From an uncultured Coprococcus sp. (lineage in GTDB: Bacteria > Bacillota > Clostridia > Lachnospirales > Lachnospiraceae), in contig CAKQTZ010000004.1 in the NCBI GenBank assembly GCA_934277375.1, positions 1 to 64,000 on the forward strand: a DNA stretch of 64,000 nt. The letters are read 5' to 3'. This document shows, piece after piece, positions 18,187 to 26,837 of this stretch (positions within the stretch are counted from its first letter, which is position 1; every line of letters begins with the position of its first letter). The notes under the pieces are model-generated. The model saw only the letters and a list, made by a program, of their open reading frames with translations. It ran no database searches and had not been told where the DNA came from. The translations under genes and the position numbers were made by a program.

Positions 18187-19518
18187 ATGGAAGATGCATT
18201 TGCGAGAAAGAAGCTTCCCTATAATCTTGATGCTGAAAAATCTGTTATAGGATCGATGCTTATGGACAGGGATGCCATAGTTGAGGCATCTGATCTGCTC
18301 GTAAAGGAGGATTTCTATTACGGACAGTATGGAGTGTTGTTCGAGAATATGGTTGAGCTTTTCAAAGAGGGAAAGGCGGTAGACCTTATCACTTTGAAGA
18401 ACAAACTTGAGGAGAACAATGTTCCGGATGAAGTTATAAGCTCGAAGGTCATCGCTGAGATCATGGACACAGTGCCGACCTCGGTGAATGCTAAGCACTA
18501 CGCAGAGATAGTGGCGGACAAGTCCATGCTGCGCAAGATGATAAAGCTGTGTGAGAACGTTGAGAAGGATTGCTATCTCGATTCTGAGAATGTGGATAAT
18601 CTGCTGGAGGATGCCGAGAGCGGAGTGTTCAATCTGATAAAAGAGAGAAATGGTTCTAATCAGTTCGTGGATATAGACAGGATAGTCATGAATGTCATAG
18701 ACCAGATAGAGGAAGCATCAAGGATGAATACCAGGATAACTGGTGTTCCTACAGGATTCATAGATCTGGACAACATGCTCACGGGTCTGCATGGCTCTGA
18801 GCTCATACTTGTGGCGGCGAGACCTGCCATGGGTAAGACGGCATTTGTGCTGAATATAGCTCATCATGTTGCGGTCAAGAAGAAGATAACCACGGCGATA
18901 TTCAGCCTGGAGATGAACAAGGAACAGCTGGTTACTCGTATGATAGCCATGGATTCCCTGGTAGATTCCCAGAAGATACAGACTGGACAGCTCACGGAGG
19001 ATGACTGGGATCAGGTTCTTGCCAGTACGGAGACACTCGCGTCTGCGCCTCTTTTCATAGATGATGCCAGTGGAATAACGATATCAGAGCTCAGGTCGAA
19101 GTGCAGGAGACTGAAGCAGAAGAATAATCTGGGACTCATCATCATAGATTACCTGCAGCTCATGAGCACCAATAAAAAGGTCGAGTCGAGACAGCAGTTC
19201 ATATCTGATATGTCGAGATCCCTGAAGATGCTTGCCAGGGAGCTGAATGTCCCGGTTATAGCCCTGTCGCAGCTTAACCGTGCGGTTGACTCCAGACCTG
19301 ATCACAAGCCGGTTCTTGCGGATCTTCGAGAGTCGGGAGCCATAGAGCAGGATGCCGACGTTGTAATGTTCATATACAGAGATGACTATTACAACCCGGA
19401 CACGGACAAGAAGGGTATAGCAGAGATAATCATAGCAAAACAGAGAAAAGGTTCCACGGGATCTGTGGATCTTGTGTGGCTGCAGGAATATACCAAGTTT
19501 GCAAACAAAGAGCACTAG
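18187..19518 (+). CDS. dnaB: Replicative DNA helicase
   Basis: Hexameric 5'-3' helicase that unwinds DNA ahead of the replication fork (called DnaC in B. subtilis). The N-terminal domain (NLDAEKSVIGSML onward) binds primase; the RecA-like domain has Walker A ARPAMGKT at about residues 211-218, Walker B LIIIDYLQLM, and ALSQLNRAVDSRPDH plus LRESGAIEQDADVVMFIYR for subunit contacts. 443 residues, without an intein. The last member of the gdpP-rplI-dnaB group. Confidence 0.97.
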   Translation: MEDAFARKKLPYNLDAEKSVIGSMLMDRDAIVEASDLLVKEDFYYGQYGVLFENMVELFKEGKAVDLITLKNKLEENNVPDEVISSKVIAEIMDTVPTSVNAKHYAEIVADKSMLRKMIKLCENVEKDCYLDSENVDNLLEDAESGVFNLIKERNGSNQFVDIDRIVMNVIDQIEEASRMNTRITGVPTGFIDLDNMLTGLHGSELILVAARPAMGKTAFVLNIAHHVAVKKKITTAIFSLEMNKEQLVTRMIAMDSLVDSQKIQTGQLTEDDWDQVLASTETLASAPLFIDDASGITISELRSKCRRLKQKNNLGLIIIDYLQLMSTNKKVESRQQFISDMSRSLKMLARELNVPVIALSQLNRAVDSRPDHKPVLADLRESGAIEQDADVVMFIYRDDYYNPDTDKKGIAEIIIAKQRKGSTGSVDLVWLQEYTKFANKEH

Positions 19519-19613
19519 GGCATGGCGTGCTGCCTATATATGGCTGGCGGTTCAGATCGTATACAGGTGGCAGTGAATGCTTATAAAATATAAATATTTA
19601 AGGAGATATTGAG

Positions 19614-20777
19614 ATGGTAGTTGAACCAAGAGTAAAGGATTTTATATGTACAACAGCTCATCCGGTTGGATGCGCACAGAATGTAAAGAACCAGATAGAG
19701 TATGTGAAGTCACAGGGAGCAGTGAAGAATGACAATGCACCTAAGAAGGTTCTGGTGATCGGAGCGTCGACAGGATACGGTCTTGCATCACGTATCGCAG
19801 TTGCATTTGGCTACGGAGCAGACACTCTGGGTGTTATGTTCGAGAAGGAGTCAAATGGACGCCGTACAGCAACCGCCGGTTTCTACAACAACAGAGCATT
19901 TGAGGAGGAGGCTCACAAGGCCGGACTCTATGCGAAGTCCATAAATGGCGATGCGTTCTCAGTGGAGATCAAGGATCAGGTCATCGAGACTATCAAGGCA
20001 GACATGGGCAAGATCGACATGATCGTGTACAGTCTGGCTGCACCTAGAAGAACAACTCCTGATGGAACAAAGTATACTTCAGTACTCAAGACAGTTGGTG
20101 ATGAATATACCAACAAGACACTTGTACTCAAGGACAACACCATCACAGACGCGCATATCACAGCTGCAAATGATGACGAGATTAAGGCTACCATCAAGGT
20201 AATGGGTGGTGAGGACTGGATCGACTGGATGCAGGCGCTCTCTGACGCAGGAGTTCTGGCAGACAACGTGATCACCGTCGCATATTCATACATAGGACCA
20301 AAGATCACATTCCCAATCTACGCTGAGGGATCGATCGGACAGGCCAAGAAGGATTTGTACAAGTCGGCAGACATTATAAATGAGAAGTTCCCTAACATAA
20401 AGGCGAAGATAGCTATCAACAAGGCACTGGTTACACAGTCAAGTGCAGCTATCCCTATCGTTCCTCTGTACATCACACTTCTCTACAAGGTTATGAAGGA
20501 GAAGGGACTTCATGAGGGATGCATAGAGCAGATGCAGAGACTGTTCATGGACAAGATCCTGGATGACACCCAGGTGGATGACAACGGATTTATCCGTATG
20601 GACGACTGGGAGATGAGAGATGATGTTCAGGCAGTAGTTGCTGAGCACTGGGATACAGTCAACAACGACAATGTCAAGGATATAGCAGATATCGATGGAT
20701 ACTGGGAGGACTTCTACAACATGTTCGGTTTCAAGATCGACGGTGTAGATTACTCTGCAGACGTTGATATCATGTAA
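19614..20777 (+). CDS. fabV: FabV/Ter-type trans-2-enoyl-CoA (ACP) reductase
   Basis: NADH-dependent reduction of trans-2-enoyl thioesters, either the last step of fatty-acid elongation (FabV) or crotonyl-CoA to butyryl-CoA (Ter). FICTTAHPVGC is the N-terminal signature, VLVIGASTGYGLASR binds NADH (about residues 45-60), and the active site YSYIGPKITFPIYAEGSIG gives the long Tyr-x8-Lys spacing typical of this family and not of FabI. 387 residues, full length. Monocistronic between its own ribosome site (AAGGAGATATTGAG) and a GC-rich hairpin. ACP versus CoA preference cannot be read. Confidence 0.94.
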   Translation: MVVEPRVKDFICTTAHPVGCAQNVKNQIEYVKSQGAVKNDNAPKKVLVIGASTGYGLASRIAVAFGYGADTLGVMFEKESNGRRTATAGFYNNRAFEEEAHKAGLYAKSINGDAFSVEIKDQVIETIKADMGKIDMIVYSLAAPRRTTPDGTKYTSVLKTVGDEYTNKTLVLKDNTITDAHITAANDDEIKATIKVMGGEDWIDWMQALSDAGVLADNVITVAYSYIGPKITFPIYAEGSIGQAKKDLYKSADIINEKFPNIKAKIAINKALVTQSSAAIPIVPLYITLLYKVMKEKGLHEGCIEQMQRLFMDKILDDTQVDDNGFIRMDDWEMRDDVQAVVAEHWDTVNNDNVKDIADIDGYWEDFYNMFGFKIDGVDYSADVDIM

Positions 20778-20794
20778 TTGATAACAGATCATAC

Positions 20795-20862
20795 AAGGGG
20801 TCAAACTCCGTATGCCGGGGGCATCATAAGATGTGCCCTGGCCGGCGGAATCTGACCCTTTA
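20795..20862 (+). terminator. Terminator-like hairpin after fabV
   Basis: AAGGGGTCAAACTCCG and CGGAATCTGACCCTTT form the stem, extended by GCCGGGGGCA/TGTGCCCTGGC. The T-run is weak (TTTAATTA). Confidence 0.65.
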
Positions 20863-20960
20863 ATTATATCAATGTCTGTCTGCAGTAACAGGCGTTAATA
20901 TTGGAAGCCTGCAGACATGATAAGCGATTGCACAATAAGTATACATTTGGAGGAACAGGT

Positions 20961-21629
20961 ATGTACAAATATTTATTATTCGATCTGGATGGAACTATCA
21001 CCAAGTCCGAGGAGGGAATATTCAACTGTATAAAATACGCACTGGACTGGGCGGGTATTCCATATCCTGAATACAGTGTGTTCAGAAGCTTTATAGGACC
21101 ATCACTGTATGATTCTTTCGTGCGGGAATTTGGCATGGACGATGCCAGAGCGAAGGAGATGGTTGCGAAGTACAGGGAGAGATATAACGTGGAGGGCTTA
21201 TTCGAGGCTGAGGTGTATGACGGTGTGGCGGACACTCTTGGTGCCCTTAAGGATAAGGGCTGTATACTCTCTGTGGCAACCAGTAAGCCAACAGAGCCGA
21301 CGCTCCGTATTCTTGAAAAGTTTGATGTGAAGAAATATTTCGATGTGGTTGTGGGAAGCAACCCCGATGGAACGGGATCTGACAAGAAGTATATCATATC
21401 CCAGGTGATCGGAGAGCTCAAGAAGAATCATGGCCTGACGGAGGACATGATAGAGTCCGGTCAGGTGGTTATGATAGGTGACAGACGTTATGATATAGAG
21501 GGTGGAAAGTCCTGTGGTCTCCAGACGATAGGCGTGCTCTACGGATATGGCAGCAGGGAAGAGTTCGAGGCTGCCGGAGCAGACCATATCATCGAGAAGC
21601 CACAGGAACTTCTGGCTATTTTCCCATAA
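20961..21629 (+). CDS. HAD-superfamily hydrolase (Gph/PpaX-like)
   Basis: Haloacid-dehalogenase phosphatase of 222 residues. LLFDLDGTITKSEEG is motif I with both Asp, VATSKPTEPT motif II (Ser/Thr), the Lys of DKKYIISQV motif III, and VMIGDRRYDIEGGK motif IV. A helical cap lies between motifs I and II (residues 20-80). Such proteins dephosphorylate phosphoglycolate or pyrophosphate; the substrate is not clear. The start is fixed by TGGAGG. Its last 14 bases overlap the convergent XRE gene. Confidence 0.9.
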   Translation: MYKYLLFDLDGTITKSEEGIFNCIKYALDWAGIPYPEYSVFRSFIGPSLYDSFVREFGMDDARAKEMVAKYRERYNVEGLFEAEVYDGVADTLGALKDKGCILSVATSKPTEPTLRILEKFDVKKYFDVVVGSNPDGTGSDKKYIISQVIGELKKNHGLTEDMIESGQVVMIGDRRYDIEGGKSCGLQTIGVLYGYGSREEFEAAGADHIIEKPQELLAIFP

Positions 21630-21858
21630 GAAGAAAGTCGGTCGAGACACCGAAGTAGTCTGCAAGTGCTACAACCTCATAGTCGGGCACGAATCGCTTG
21701 CCCTGTTCGATTCGAAGGACAGTGAGATCAGAGAATTCGTGCCCCCTGAGCTGGAGCTGTTCGGCGAGCTCCTTCTGAGTTAACTTTCTGCCTTTCCTCA
21801 AATCTTTCACAGTATCCCCAATTATGTTTTTTGATTTTCCATCCCAGTATATCTTCAT
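21616..21858 (-). CDS. XRE-family helix-turn-helix regulator
   Basis: 80-residue Cro/CI-type DNA-binding protein. DTVKDLRKGRKLTQKELAEQL gives helices 1-2 (shown only in part), and SDLTVLRIEQGKRFVPDY the recognition helix and helix 4, with ALADYFGVSTDFLLMGK as the typical end. The ATG at 21858 has AAAGGGGC before it; longer in-frame starts add non-homologous sequence. It is divergent from the first leucine-rich-repeat gene and is the likely regulator of the shared intergenic region, which is inference from position and dyads. A second copy of that region at 25.1-25.3 kb lacks this gene. Confidence 0.88.
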   Translation of the reverse strand: MKIYWDGKSKNIIGDTVKDLRKGRKLTQKELAEQLQLRGHEFSDLTVLRIEQGKRFVPDYEVVALADYFGVSTDFLLMGK

Positions 21859-21870
21859 GTAATGCCCCTT

Positions 21871-21959
21871 TCTAAAGGTGAAGTTTTTATTGATGATAGG
21901 ATGAAAATTTGCTATTATACTTCTAAAGATGAAGTTTTGGCGTCTATTCGCCAAAACTT
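21871..21959. promoter_or_regulatory. Shared regulatory region: promoter, direct repeats and 28-bp dyad
   Basis: A plus-strand promoter, TTGATG at 21890-21895 and TATTAT at 21913-21918 (17 bp), is bracketed by direct repeats TCTAAAGRTGAAGTTTT at 21871-21887 and 21922-21938. A perfect dyad follows with arms AAGTTTTGGCG (21932-21942) and CGCCAAAACTT (21949-21959). A minus-strand TATAAT for the XRE gene lies in the same stretch. The arrangement fits autoregulation by the XRE protein plus control of the LRR genes (inference). Confidence 0.65.
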
Positions 21960-21967
21960 TCATGCAT

Positions 21968-22048
21968 TTATCCAAAGTCCTGCCGATATTCATGGGGAAG
22001 GGGGGCATAGACTATGGTGAGGCTTATGACCGGCGGGGGTATGGATAA
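21968..22048 (+). promoter_or_regulatory. Candidate structured 5' leader of LRR gene 1
   Basis: TTATCC (21968) can pair with GGATAA (22043), and CCTGCCG (21979) with CGGCGGG (22031), enclosing a purine-rich core with GGGGGGCATAG and GAGGCTTATGAC. The same elements occur at 25210-25288 before LRR gene 3. It lies between the promoter and the ribosome site. It matches no riboswitch class I know. Confidence 0.5.
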
Positions 22049-22087
22049 GATAGTGAATTACTGATGTTAAGAAAAGGAGAGAAAGAG

Positions 22088-23485
22088 ATGAAAAGAGAAA
22101 AAGGGGTTAAACAATGTATGAAATTGTTGTTCACGGCCTTGATGCTTGTCATGGCGTTGACAACGGGCGTAAAGGCTCAGGCAGCGACGTGGGTTGAGAT
22201 CAACCAGAAGAATTTCCCGGATAGCGGCGCGCGAGAAGCGCTCATAAACAAGGCATCGTATGAAGACAATTTTAAACAGAGTAAAGGAAAGTATTATGTA
22301 AATGTCACTGGTGTGACGAATCTTTATTTTTATGGTGAAAATAATATAAAAAGCTATGATTTTTTAAAGAAATTCACACGACTGGAATCCATAAGCTTAT
22401 ATGATGTTAAGACTACACGTGTAGATTTTACGAAAAATACTAGATTGACCGAAATATCAATAAGCTATGCACCACGACTTGTGTCGATCAAATGTCCAAA
22501 GAGCGTTCAGTCGCTCAGTCTATATGAAACAAATATCAGCCGATTGGATGTGAGGGAACTGCAGGGCCTGAAATCTTTAAGTGTGCGCGGTAACAAAAAA
22601 ATGTGTGCGGTTGATGTATCAAATAATAAAAAACTTGAGGTATTAGATGCAAGTGACAGTTCTATTAGAAGTATTGATGTCAGAAAGTGTAAAAGGCTCA
22701 CAAGCCTTGATTGTTATAACGCAAAACTGGCAGATCTGAAGATTGGTAAGAACACAAAATTAAAGAGCATTAATGTTCATGATAATAAGAAACTGACCAA
22801 TCTTGATACATCATTGTGTCCGAATCTGAAGGATGTAACTGCCTGGAATACAGGAACAACTGAATTTGATGCGACAAAGAACAGAAAGCTTGAAAGCCTT
22901 GTTCTGTCTGGCACAGCAATAAAGACCTTGGATGTCACAAAATGTCCTAAGCTTATTAAGCTGGATGTGTCTAGCACAGCAATAAAAACATTGAATGTTA
23001 CAAAGTGTTATAAGCTTAGATATCTGGTTGTGAATGATACCGCAATAAAAGCATTGAATGTAACTAAGAACAGGAATCTTGAGACCATCTGGGTGTCCGG
23101 AGCCAAAAAGTTAAAAAGTCTGAATGTTACACAGTGTCCAAAGCTGAGAAGCGTAGATATAAGTGGGTCAGGAATCACTAAGATTAACCTGACAAGAAAT
23201 AAAAAGCTGAGCTATTTTTGCCCAGGCAATACATGTAAGAAAATTACAGGGGTGAAAGGTCGAAAATCTATAGAGCTAGGTTATAGTGGCTTAAAAAAGG
23301 GCTCGGTGGTGTCTCTTAAGAATATTATAGGTTCTGGCTACACATTGAGCCAGAAAAACAAGAACATAAGATTTAATCCTAAAACTATGAAATTCCAGAT
23401 ACTCAAGAAAGCAAGCTACAGTGAATGGATCTATTTGAAGAAGGGAAATAGCAGTTGCACTATATATATTGATTACCTTAATTAG
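22088..23485 (+). CDS. Secreted leucine-rich-repeat protein 1
   Basis: 465 residues. It has a signal peptide (basic start KREKGVKQCMK, hydrophobic core to about residue 30, cleavage after VKAQA). An N-terminal cap (VEINQKNFPDSGAREAL) is followed by about 14 leucine-rich repeats of 20-23 residues with consensus LxVTKCxKLxxLxVSxTAIKTL; Cys or Asn occupies the inner-turn position. The C-terminal cap has NKNIRFNPKTMKFQIL. No LPxTG or membrane anchor is seen. This is the internalin-like plan of extracellular binding proteins; the ligand is unknown. First of three paralogues, and one of the two with the conserved leader. Confidence 0.9.
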   Translation: MKREKGVKQCMKLLFTALMLVMALTTGVKAQAATWVEINQKNFPDSGAREALINKASYEDNFKQSKGKYYVNVTGVTNLYFYGENNIKSYDFLKKFTRLESISLYDVKTTRVDFTKNTRLTEISISYAPRLVSIKCPKSVQSLSLYETNISRLDVRELQGLKSLSVRGNKKMCAVDVSNNKKLEVLDASDSSIRSIDVRKCKRLTSLDCYNAKLADLKIGKNTKLKSINVHDNKKLTNLDTSLCPNLKDVTAWNTGTTEFDATKNRKLESLVLSGTAIKTLDVTKCPKLIKLDVSSTAIKTLNVTKCYKLRYLVVNDTAIKALNVTKNRNLETIWVSGAKKLKSLNVTQCPKLRSVDISGSGITKINLTRNKKLSYFCPGNTCKKITGVKGRKSIELGYSGLKKGSVVSLKNIIGSGYTLSQKNKNIRFNPKTMKFQILKKASYSEWIYLKKGNSSCTIYIDYLN

Positions 23486-23545
23486 TAAAATGCGTTACCC
23501 AACAATTTAAGAGATCCTGATAGACAAAGTAAAGGAGAGCAAGAG

Positions 23546-24952
23546 ATGAAAAGAGAAAAAGGGGTTAAACAATGTTTAAAATTGTTGTTCACAGCCTTGT
23601 TGTTTGTCATGGTGTTGACAACGGGCGTAAAGGCTCAGGCAGCAACGTGGGTTGAGATCAACCAGAAGAATTTCCCGGATAGCAGGGTGCGTAAGGAATT
23701 AAAATCCAATGCATCATATAATGAAAATTATAAGTGTGTTAAAGGAAAGTACTATGTAAATGTCACCGGTGTGACGAGGTTTGATTACTCTATTTATGAT
23801 GGTGGCGGTATAACAAATTTTGATTTCTTAAATAAATTTCCGCGACTGGAAAGTGTACAATTACAAAATGTAAATGTAACAAGAATAGATCTTTCCAAAA
23901 ATACCAAATTAAAAGAAATATATATACTTAATGCACCAAGGCTTGTATCGATCAAATGCCCAAAGAGCATTCAATCACTCAGTCTATATGGAACAAATAT
24001 CAGTCGATTGGATACCAAGGGACTGCAGAATCTGACGAACTTAAAGGTGCGATGTAGTATAAAACTGAAGATGATCGATGTATCGGGTAATAAAAAACTT
24101 GAGAGCATAGATGTCGGTGGAAGTTCTCTTAGAAGTGTTGATGTCAGAAAGTGTAAAAGACTCACAAGTCTTAATTGTTATGGAGAAAAGGTAACGGATC
24201 TGAAGATTGGAAAGAACACCAAATTAAAAAATATCAGTGTTTATAATAATAAGAATTTGACGGATCTTGATATCTCACAGTGCCCAAATCTGGAGAGTAT
24301 ATATGCTTCAAATACGGGAATAACTGAATTTGATACGTCAAAGTACAGGAATCTTCAGACCCTTTCTCTGTCAGGCACAGCGATAAAGACTCTGGATGTC
24401 ACGAAATGTCCTAAACTTAATATGTTATATGTGGCAGATACGGCAATAAAAAATCTGAATGTAACAAAGTGCTATAAACTTAGCTACCTGGATGTGTCGA
24501 ATACGTCCATAAAAACGTTGAATGTAACAAAAAACAAAAATCTTTGGGGTGTAGCTGCGTCTGGAAATAAAAAGTTAAAAAGACTGAATGTTACACAGTG
24601 TCCAAAACTGAACATTGTAGATATAAGCGGGTCGGGAATTTCTTACATTAACCTGACCAGAAATAAAAAACTGACCACTTTTGCTCCGAGCAATACACGT
24701 ATGAAAGTTGCAGGCCTGAAGGGACGGACAAATTTAAGCTTAACGTATTATGGGTTGAAAAAGGGTTCAGTGGTGCCTCTTAAGGATATTATAGGCTCTG
24801 GGTACAAGCTGAGCCAGAAAAACAAGAACATAAGATTTAATCCTAAAACTATGAAATTCCAGATCCTCAGGAAATCAAAATACAGCGATCAGCTATTTTT
24901 GAAGAAGGGAAATAGCAGATGTGATATAAATATTAGATATACTAGTAAGTAA
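23546..24952 (+). CDS. Secreted leucine-rich-repeat protein 2
   Basis: 468-residue paralogue of the preceding gene, with nearly the same signal peptide and N-terminal cap (VEINQKNFPDSRVRKEL) and the same C-terminal cap. The LRR surface positions differ, for example in the NLTNLKVRC and SGSGISYINLTRN segments. It follows the first copy by 60 bp with only a ribosome site (AAAGGAGAG) between, and lacks the promoter/leader element. It is therefore probably translated from the first gene's transcript. It ends at a UUCG-loop terminator. Confidence 0.9.
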   Translation: MKREKGVKQCLKLLFTALLFVMVLTTGVKAQAATWVEINQKNFPDSRVRKELKSNASYNENYKCVKGKYYVNVTGVTRFDYSIYDGGGITNFDFLNKFPRLESVQLQNVNVTRIDLSKNTKLKEIYILNAPRLVSIKCPKSIQSLSLYGTNISRLDTKGLQNLTNLKVRCSIKLKMIDVSGNKKLESIDVGGSSLRSVDVRKCKRLTSLNCYGEKVTDLKIGKNTKLKNISVYNNKNLTDLDISQCPNLESIYASNTGITEFDTSKYRNLQTLSLSGTAIKTLDVTKCPKLNMLYVADTAIKNLNVTKCYKLSYLDVSNTSIKTLNVTKNKNLWGVAASGNKKLKRLNVTQCPKLNIVDISGSGISYINLTRNKKLTTFAPSNTRMKVAGLKGRTNLSLTYYGLKKGSVVPLKDIIGSGYKLSQKNKNIRFNPKTMKFQILRKSKYSDQLFLKKGNSRCDINIRYTSK

Positions 24953-25002
24953 AAATGCGTTTCCCACAATTTAAGAGGCCCTGATGGACTCATATTCTAT
25001 TG

Positions 25003-25030
25003 CGAGACGACTTCGGTCGTCTCGTTTTCT
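25003..25030 (+). terminator. Terminator with UUCG tetraloop
   Basis: CGAGACGAC-TTCG-GTCGTCTCG followed by TTTTCTT: a perfect 9-bp stem with a stable tetraloop. It closes the two-gene LRR1-LRR2 transcript. Confidence 0.9.
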
Positions 25031-25131
25031 TATGCAATAAAAAGGTAAAAACTGTATTGGGCAGGATCTGCCTATCATAATTTTTGAGATCCGGTATAAA
25101 GAATCCCACTTTTCTAAGGTCAGTTTTTATA

Positions 25132-25288
25132 TTGATAACGGGGTGAAATTTTGTTACTATATTTTCAAGAATGAAGTTTTGGCACATATTTGCCAAAATC
25201 TCCATACATTTATCCCAAGTCCTGCCGATATTTATGTGAAGGGGGGCATAGAAAATGTGAGGCTTATGACTGGCGGGATTATGGATGA
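25132..25288 (+). promoter_or_regulatory. Second copy of the LRR promoter, dyad and leader
   Basis: Promoter TTGATA (25132-25137) / TACTAT (25155-25160) with a 17-bp spacer. The dyad AAGTTTTGGCA ... TGCCAAAAT (25174-25199) retains pairing through a G-C to A-T double change relative to the copy at 21.9 kb. The leader element is at 25210-25288. The XRE gene that adjoins the first copy is missing; the sequence left of about 25110 no longer matches. Apart from the UUCG terminator, nothing else is seen in 24953-25329. Confidence 0.6.
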
Positions 25289-25329
25289 GATAGTGAATGG
25301 CTTATGTTCAAAGTAAAGGAGAGCAAGAG

Positions 25330-26718
25330 ATGAAAAGAGAAAAAGGGGTTAAACAATGTTTGAAATTACTGCTCACGACCTTGCTGTTTGTCATGGTGTT
25401 GACAACAGGTGTTAAGGCTCAGGCAGCAACGTGGGTTGAGATTAACCAGAAGAATTTCCCGGATAGCAGGGTGCGTAAGGAATTAAAATCCAATGCAAAA
25501 TATGATTCAAATTATAGGTGCAGTAACGGAAAGTACTATGTAAATGTCACCGGTGTGACGCGGTTTTATTACTATGGTGACGATATAACAAATTTTAATT
25601 TTTTAAATAAATTTCCACGACTGGAATCTGTAAATTTACAAAGCATAAAGGCGACAAGAATAGATCTTTCGAAAAATACCAAATTGAAAGATCTATATAT
25701 ATCTAGTGCGCCAAGGCTTGTATCAATCAAATGTCCAAAGAGTGTTCAATCGCTCAGTCTATGTGAAACAAATATCAGTCGATTGGATACCAAGGGCTTG
25801 CGGAATCTGACGGACTTAACGGTGCGAGAAAGTATAAAACTGCAAACACTCGATGTATCGAGTAATAAAAAACTTGAGAGCATAAATGTCGGTGTCAGTT
25901 CTCTTAGAAGTATTGATGTAAGACCATGCAAAAAACTTACAAGTCTCGTTTGTTATGATGCAAAACTGTCAGATCTGAAGATTGGGAAGAGCACTACATT
26001 AAAAAGCATTAATGTTTATGATAATAAAAAACTGACCGATCTTGATATCTCACAGTGTCCAAATCTGGAGGAGATAACTGCTTCAAATACGGGAATAACT
26101 GAATTTGATGCGACAAAGTACAGAAATCTTCAGGAACTTTTCCTGGAAGGCACAGTGATAAAGACATTGAATGTCACAAAATGCCCTAAGCTTACTATGT
26201 TAGGCGTGTCAGATACAGCGATAAAGACTTTGAATGTAACAAAGTGCTATAAGCTTAGACGACTGTCTGTGGGGAATACTGCAATAAAAACATTGAATGT
26301 AACTAAGAACAGGAATCTTGAGGGCATTTATGTGTCTGGAGACAAAAAGTTAAAAAGCCTAAATTTAACACAGTGCCTTAATTTGGAAAGTTTAGATATA
26401 AGTGGATCGGGAATCACTAAGATTAATTTGACCAGGAATAAAAAGCTGAAATATTTATATCCAGGCACTACACGCAAGAAAATTACAGGGCTAAAGGGGC
26501 GGACATTTATAGAGATCTGTTATGAGAATCTGAAAAAAGGCTCGGTGGTGTCTCTTAAGGATATTATAGGTTCCGGCTACAAATTGAGCGAGAAAAATAA
26601 GAACATAAGATTTAACCCTAAAACTATGAAATTCCAGATCCTCAGGAAAGAGAAATACAATGACTGGATCTTTTTGAAGAAGGGAAATAGCAGCTGTACT
26701 ATATTGATTGAATATTGA
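25330..26718 (+). CDS. Secreted leucine-rich-repeat protein 3
   Basis: 462-residue third paralogue with signal peptide (cleavage after VKAQA), N-terminal cap like that of copy 2 (NFPDSRVRKELKSN), about 14 repeats and the NPKTMKFQIL end cap. Repeat residues mix features of copies 1 and 2, suggesting past recombination within the family. It has its own promoter and leader, copied from that of gene 1. The ATG at 25330 after AAAGGAGAG is chosen because all three paralogues begin MKREKGVKQ there. Confidence 0.9.
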   Translation: MKREKGVKQCLKLLLTTLLFVMVLTTGVKAQAATWVEINQKNFPDSRVRKELKSNAKYDSNYRCSNGKYYVNVTGVTRFYYYGDDITNFNFLNKFPRLESVNLQSIKATRIDLSKNTKLKDLYISSAPRLVSIKCPKSVQSLSLCETNISRLDTKGLRNLTDLTVRESIKLQTLDVSSNKKLESINVGVSSLRSIDVRPCKKLTSLVCYDAKLSDLKIGKSTTLKSINVYDNKKLTDLDISQCPNLEEITASNTGITEFDATKYRNLQELFLEGTVIKTLNVTKCPKLTMLGVSDTAIKTLNVTKCYKLRRLSVGNTAIKTLNVTKNRNLEGIYVSGDKKLKSLNLTQCLNLESLDISGSGITKINLTRNKKLKYLYPGTTRKKITGLKGRTFIEICYENLKKGSVVSLKDIIGSGYKLSEKNKNIRFNPKTMKFQILRKEKYNDWIFLKKGNSSCTILIEY

Positions 26719-26737
26719 TTACAGTATATATAAAATA

Positions 26738-26775
26738 GCACCTCCGGGTTCGCTCAAGGCGGATCCGGAGGTGTT
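26738..26775. terminator. Bidirectional hairpin between LRR3 and rhomboid gene
   Basis: CACCTCCGGGTTCGC pairs with GGCGGATCCGGAGGTG around a TCAA loop. T-rich tracts lie on both sides, so it may end both convergent transcripts. Confidence 0.75.
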
Positions 26776-26837
26776 GTATTAATTAAAAGAACGACAATAA
26801 CAGAATGTGCGGAGTAACAGTAAAATCCCCCACACAC

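Noticed and set aside
21968-22048. Assignment of the LRR leader to a known riboswitch (c-di-GMP-I/II, ZTP, THF)
   Set aside because: GACYGGCGGG looks slightly like the ZTP motif, but the CCGCCUGGGC partner and other conserved bases are absent.
24990-25205. 71-codon minus-strand frame opposite the LRR3 leader
   Set aside because: It corresponds to non-coding control sequence of the duplicated unit and lacks helix-turn-helix residues; not evidence of a shortened regulator protein.
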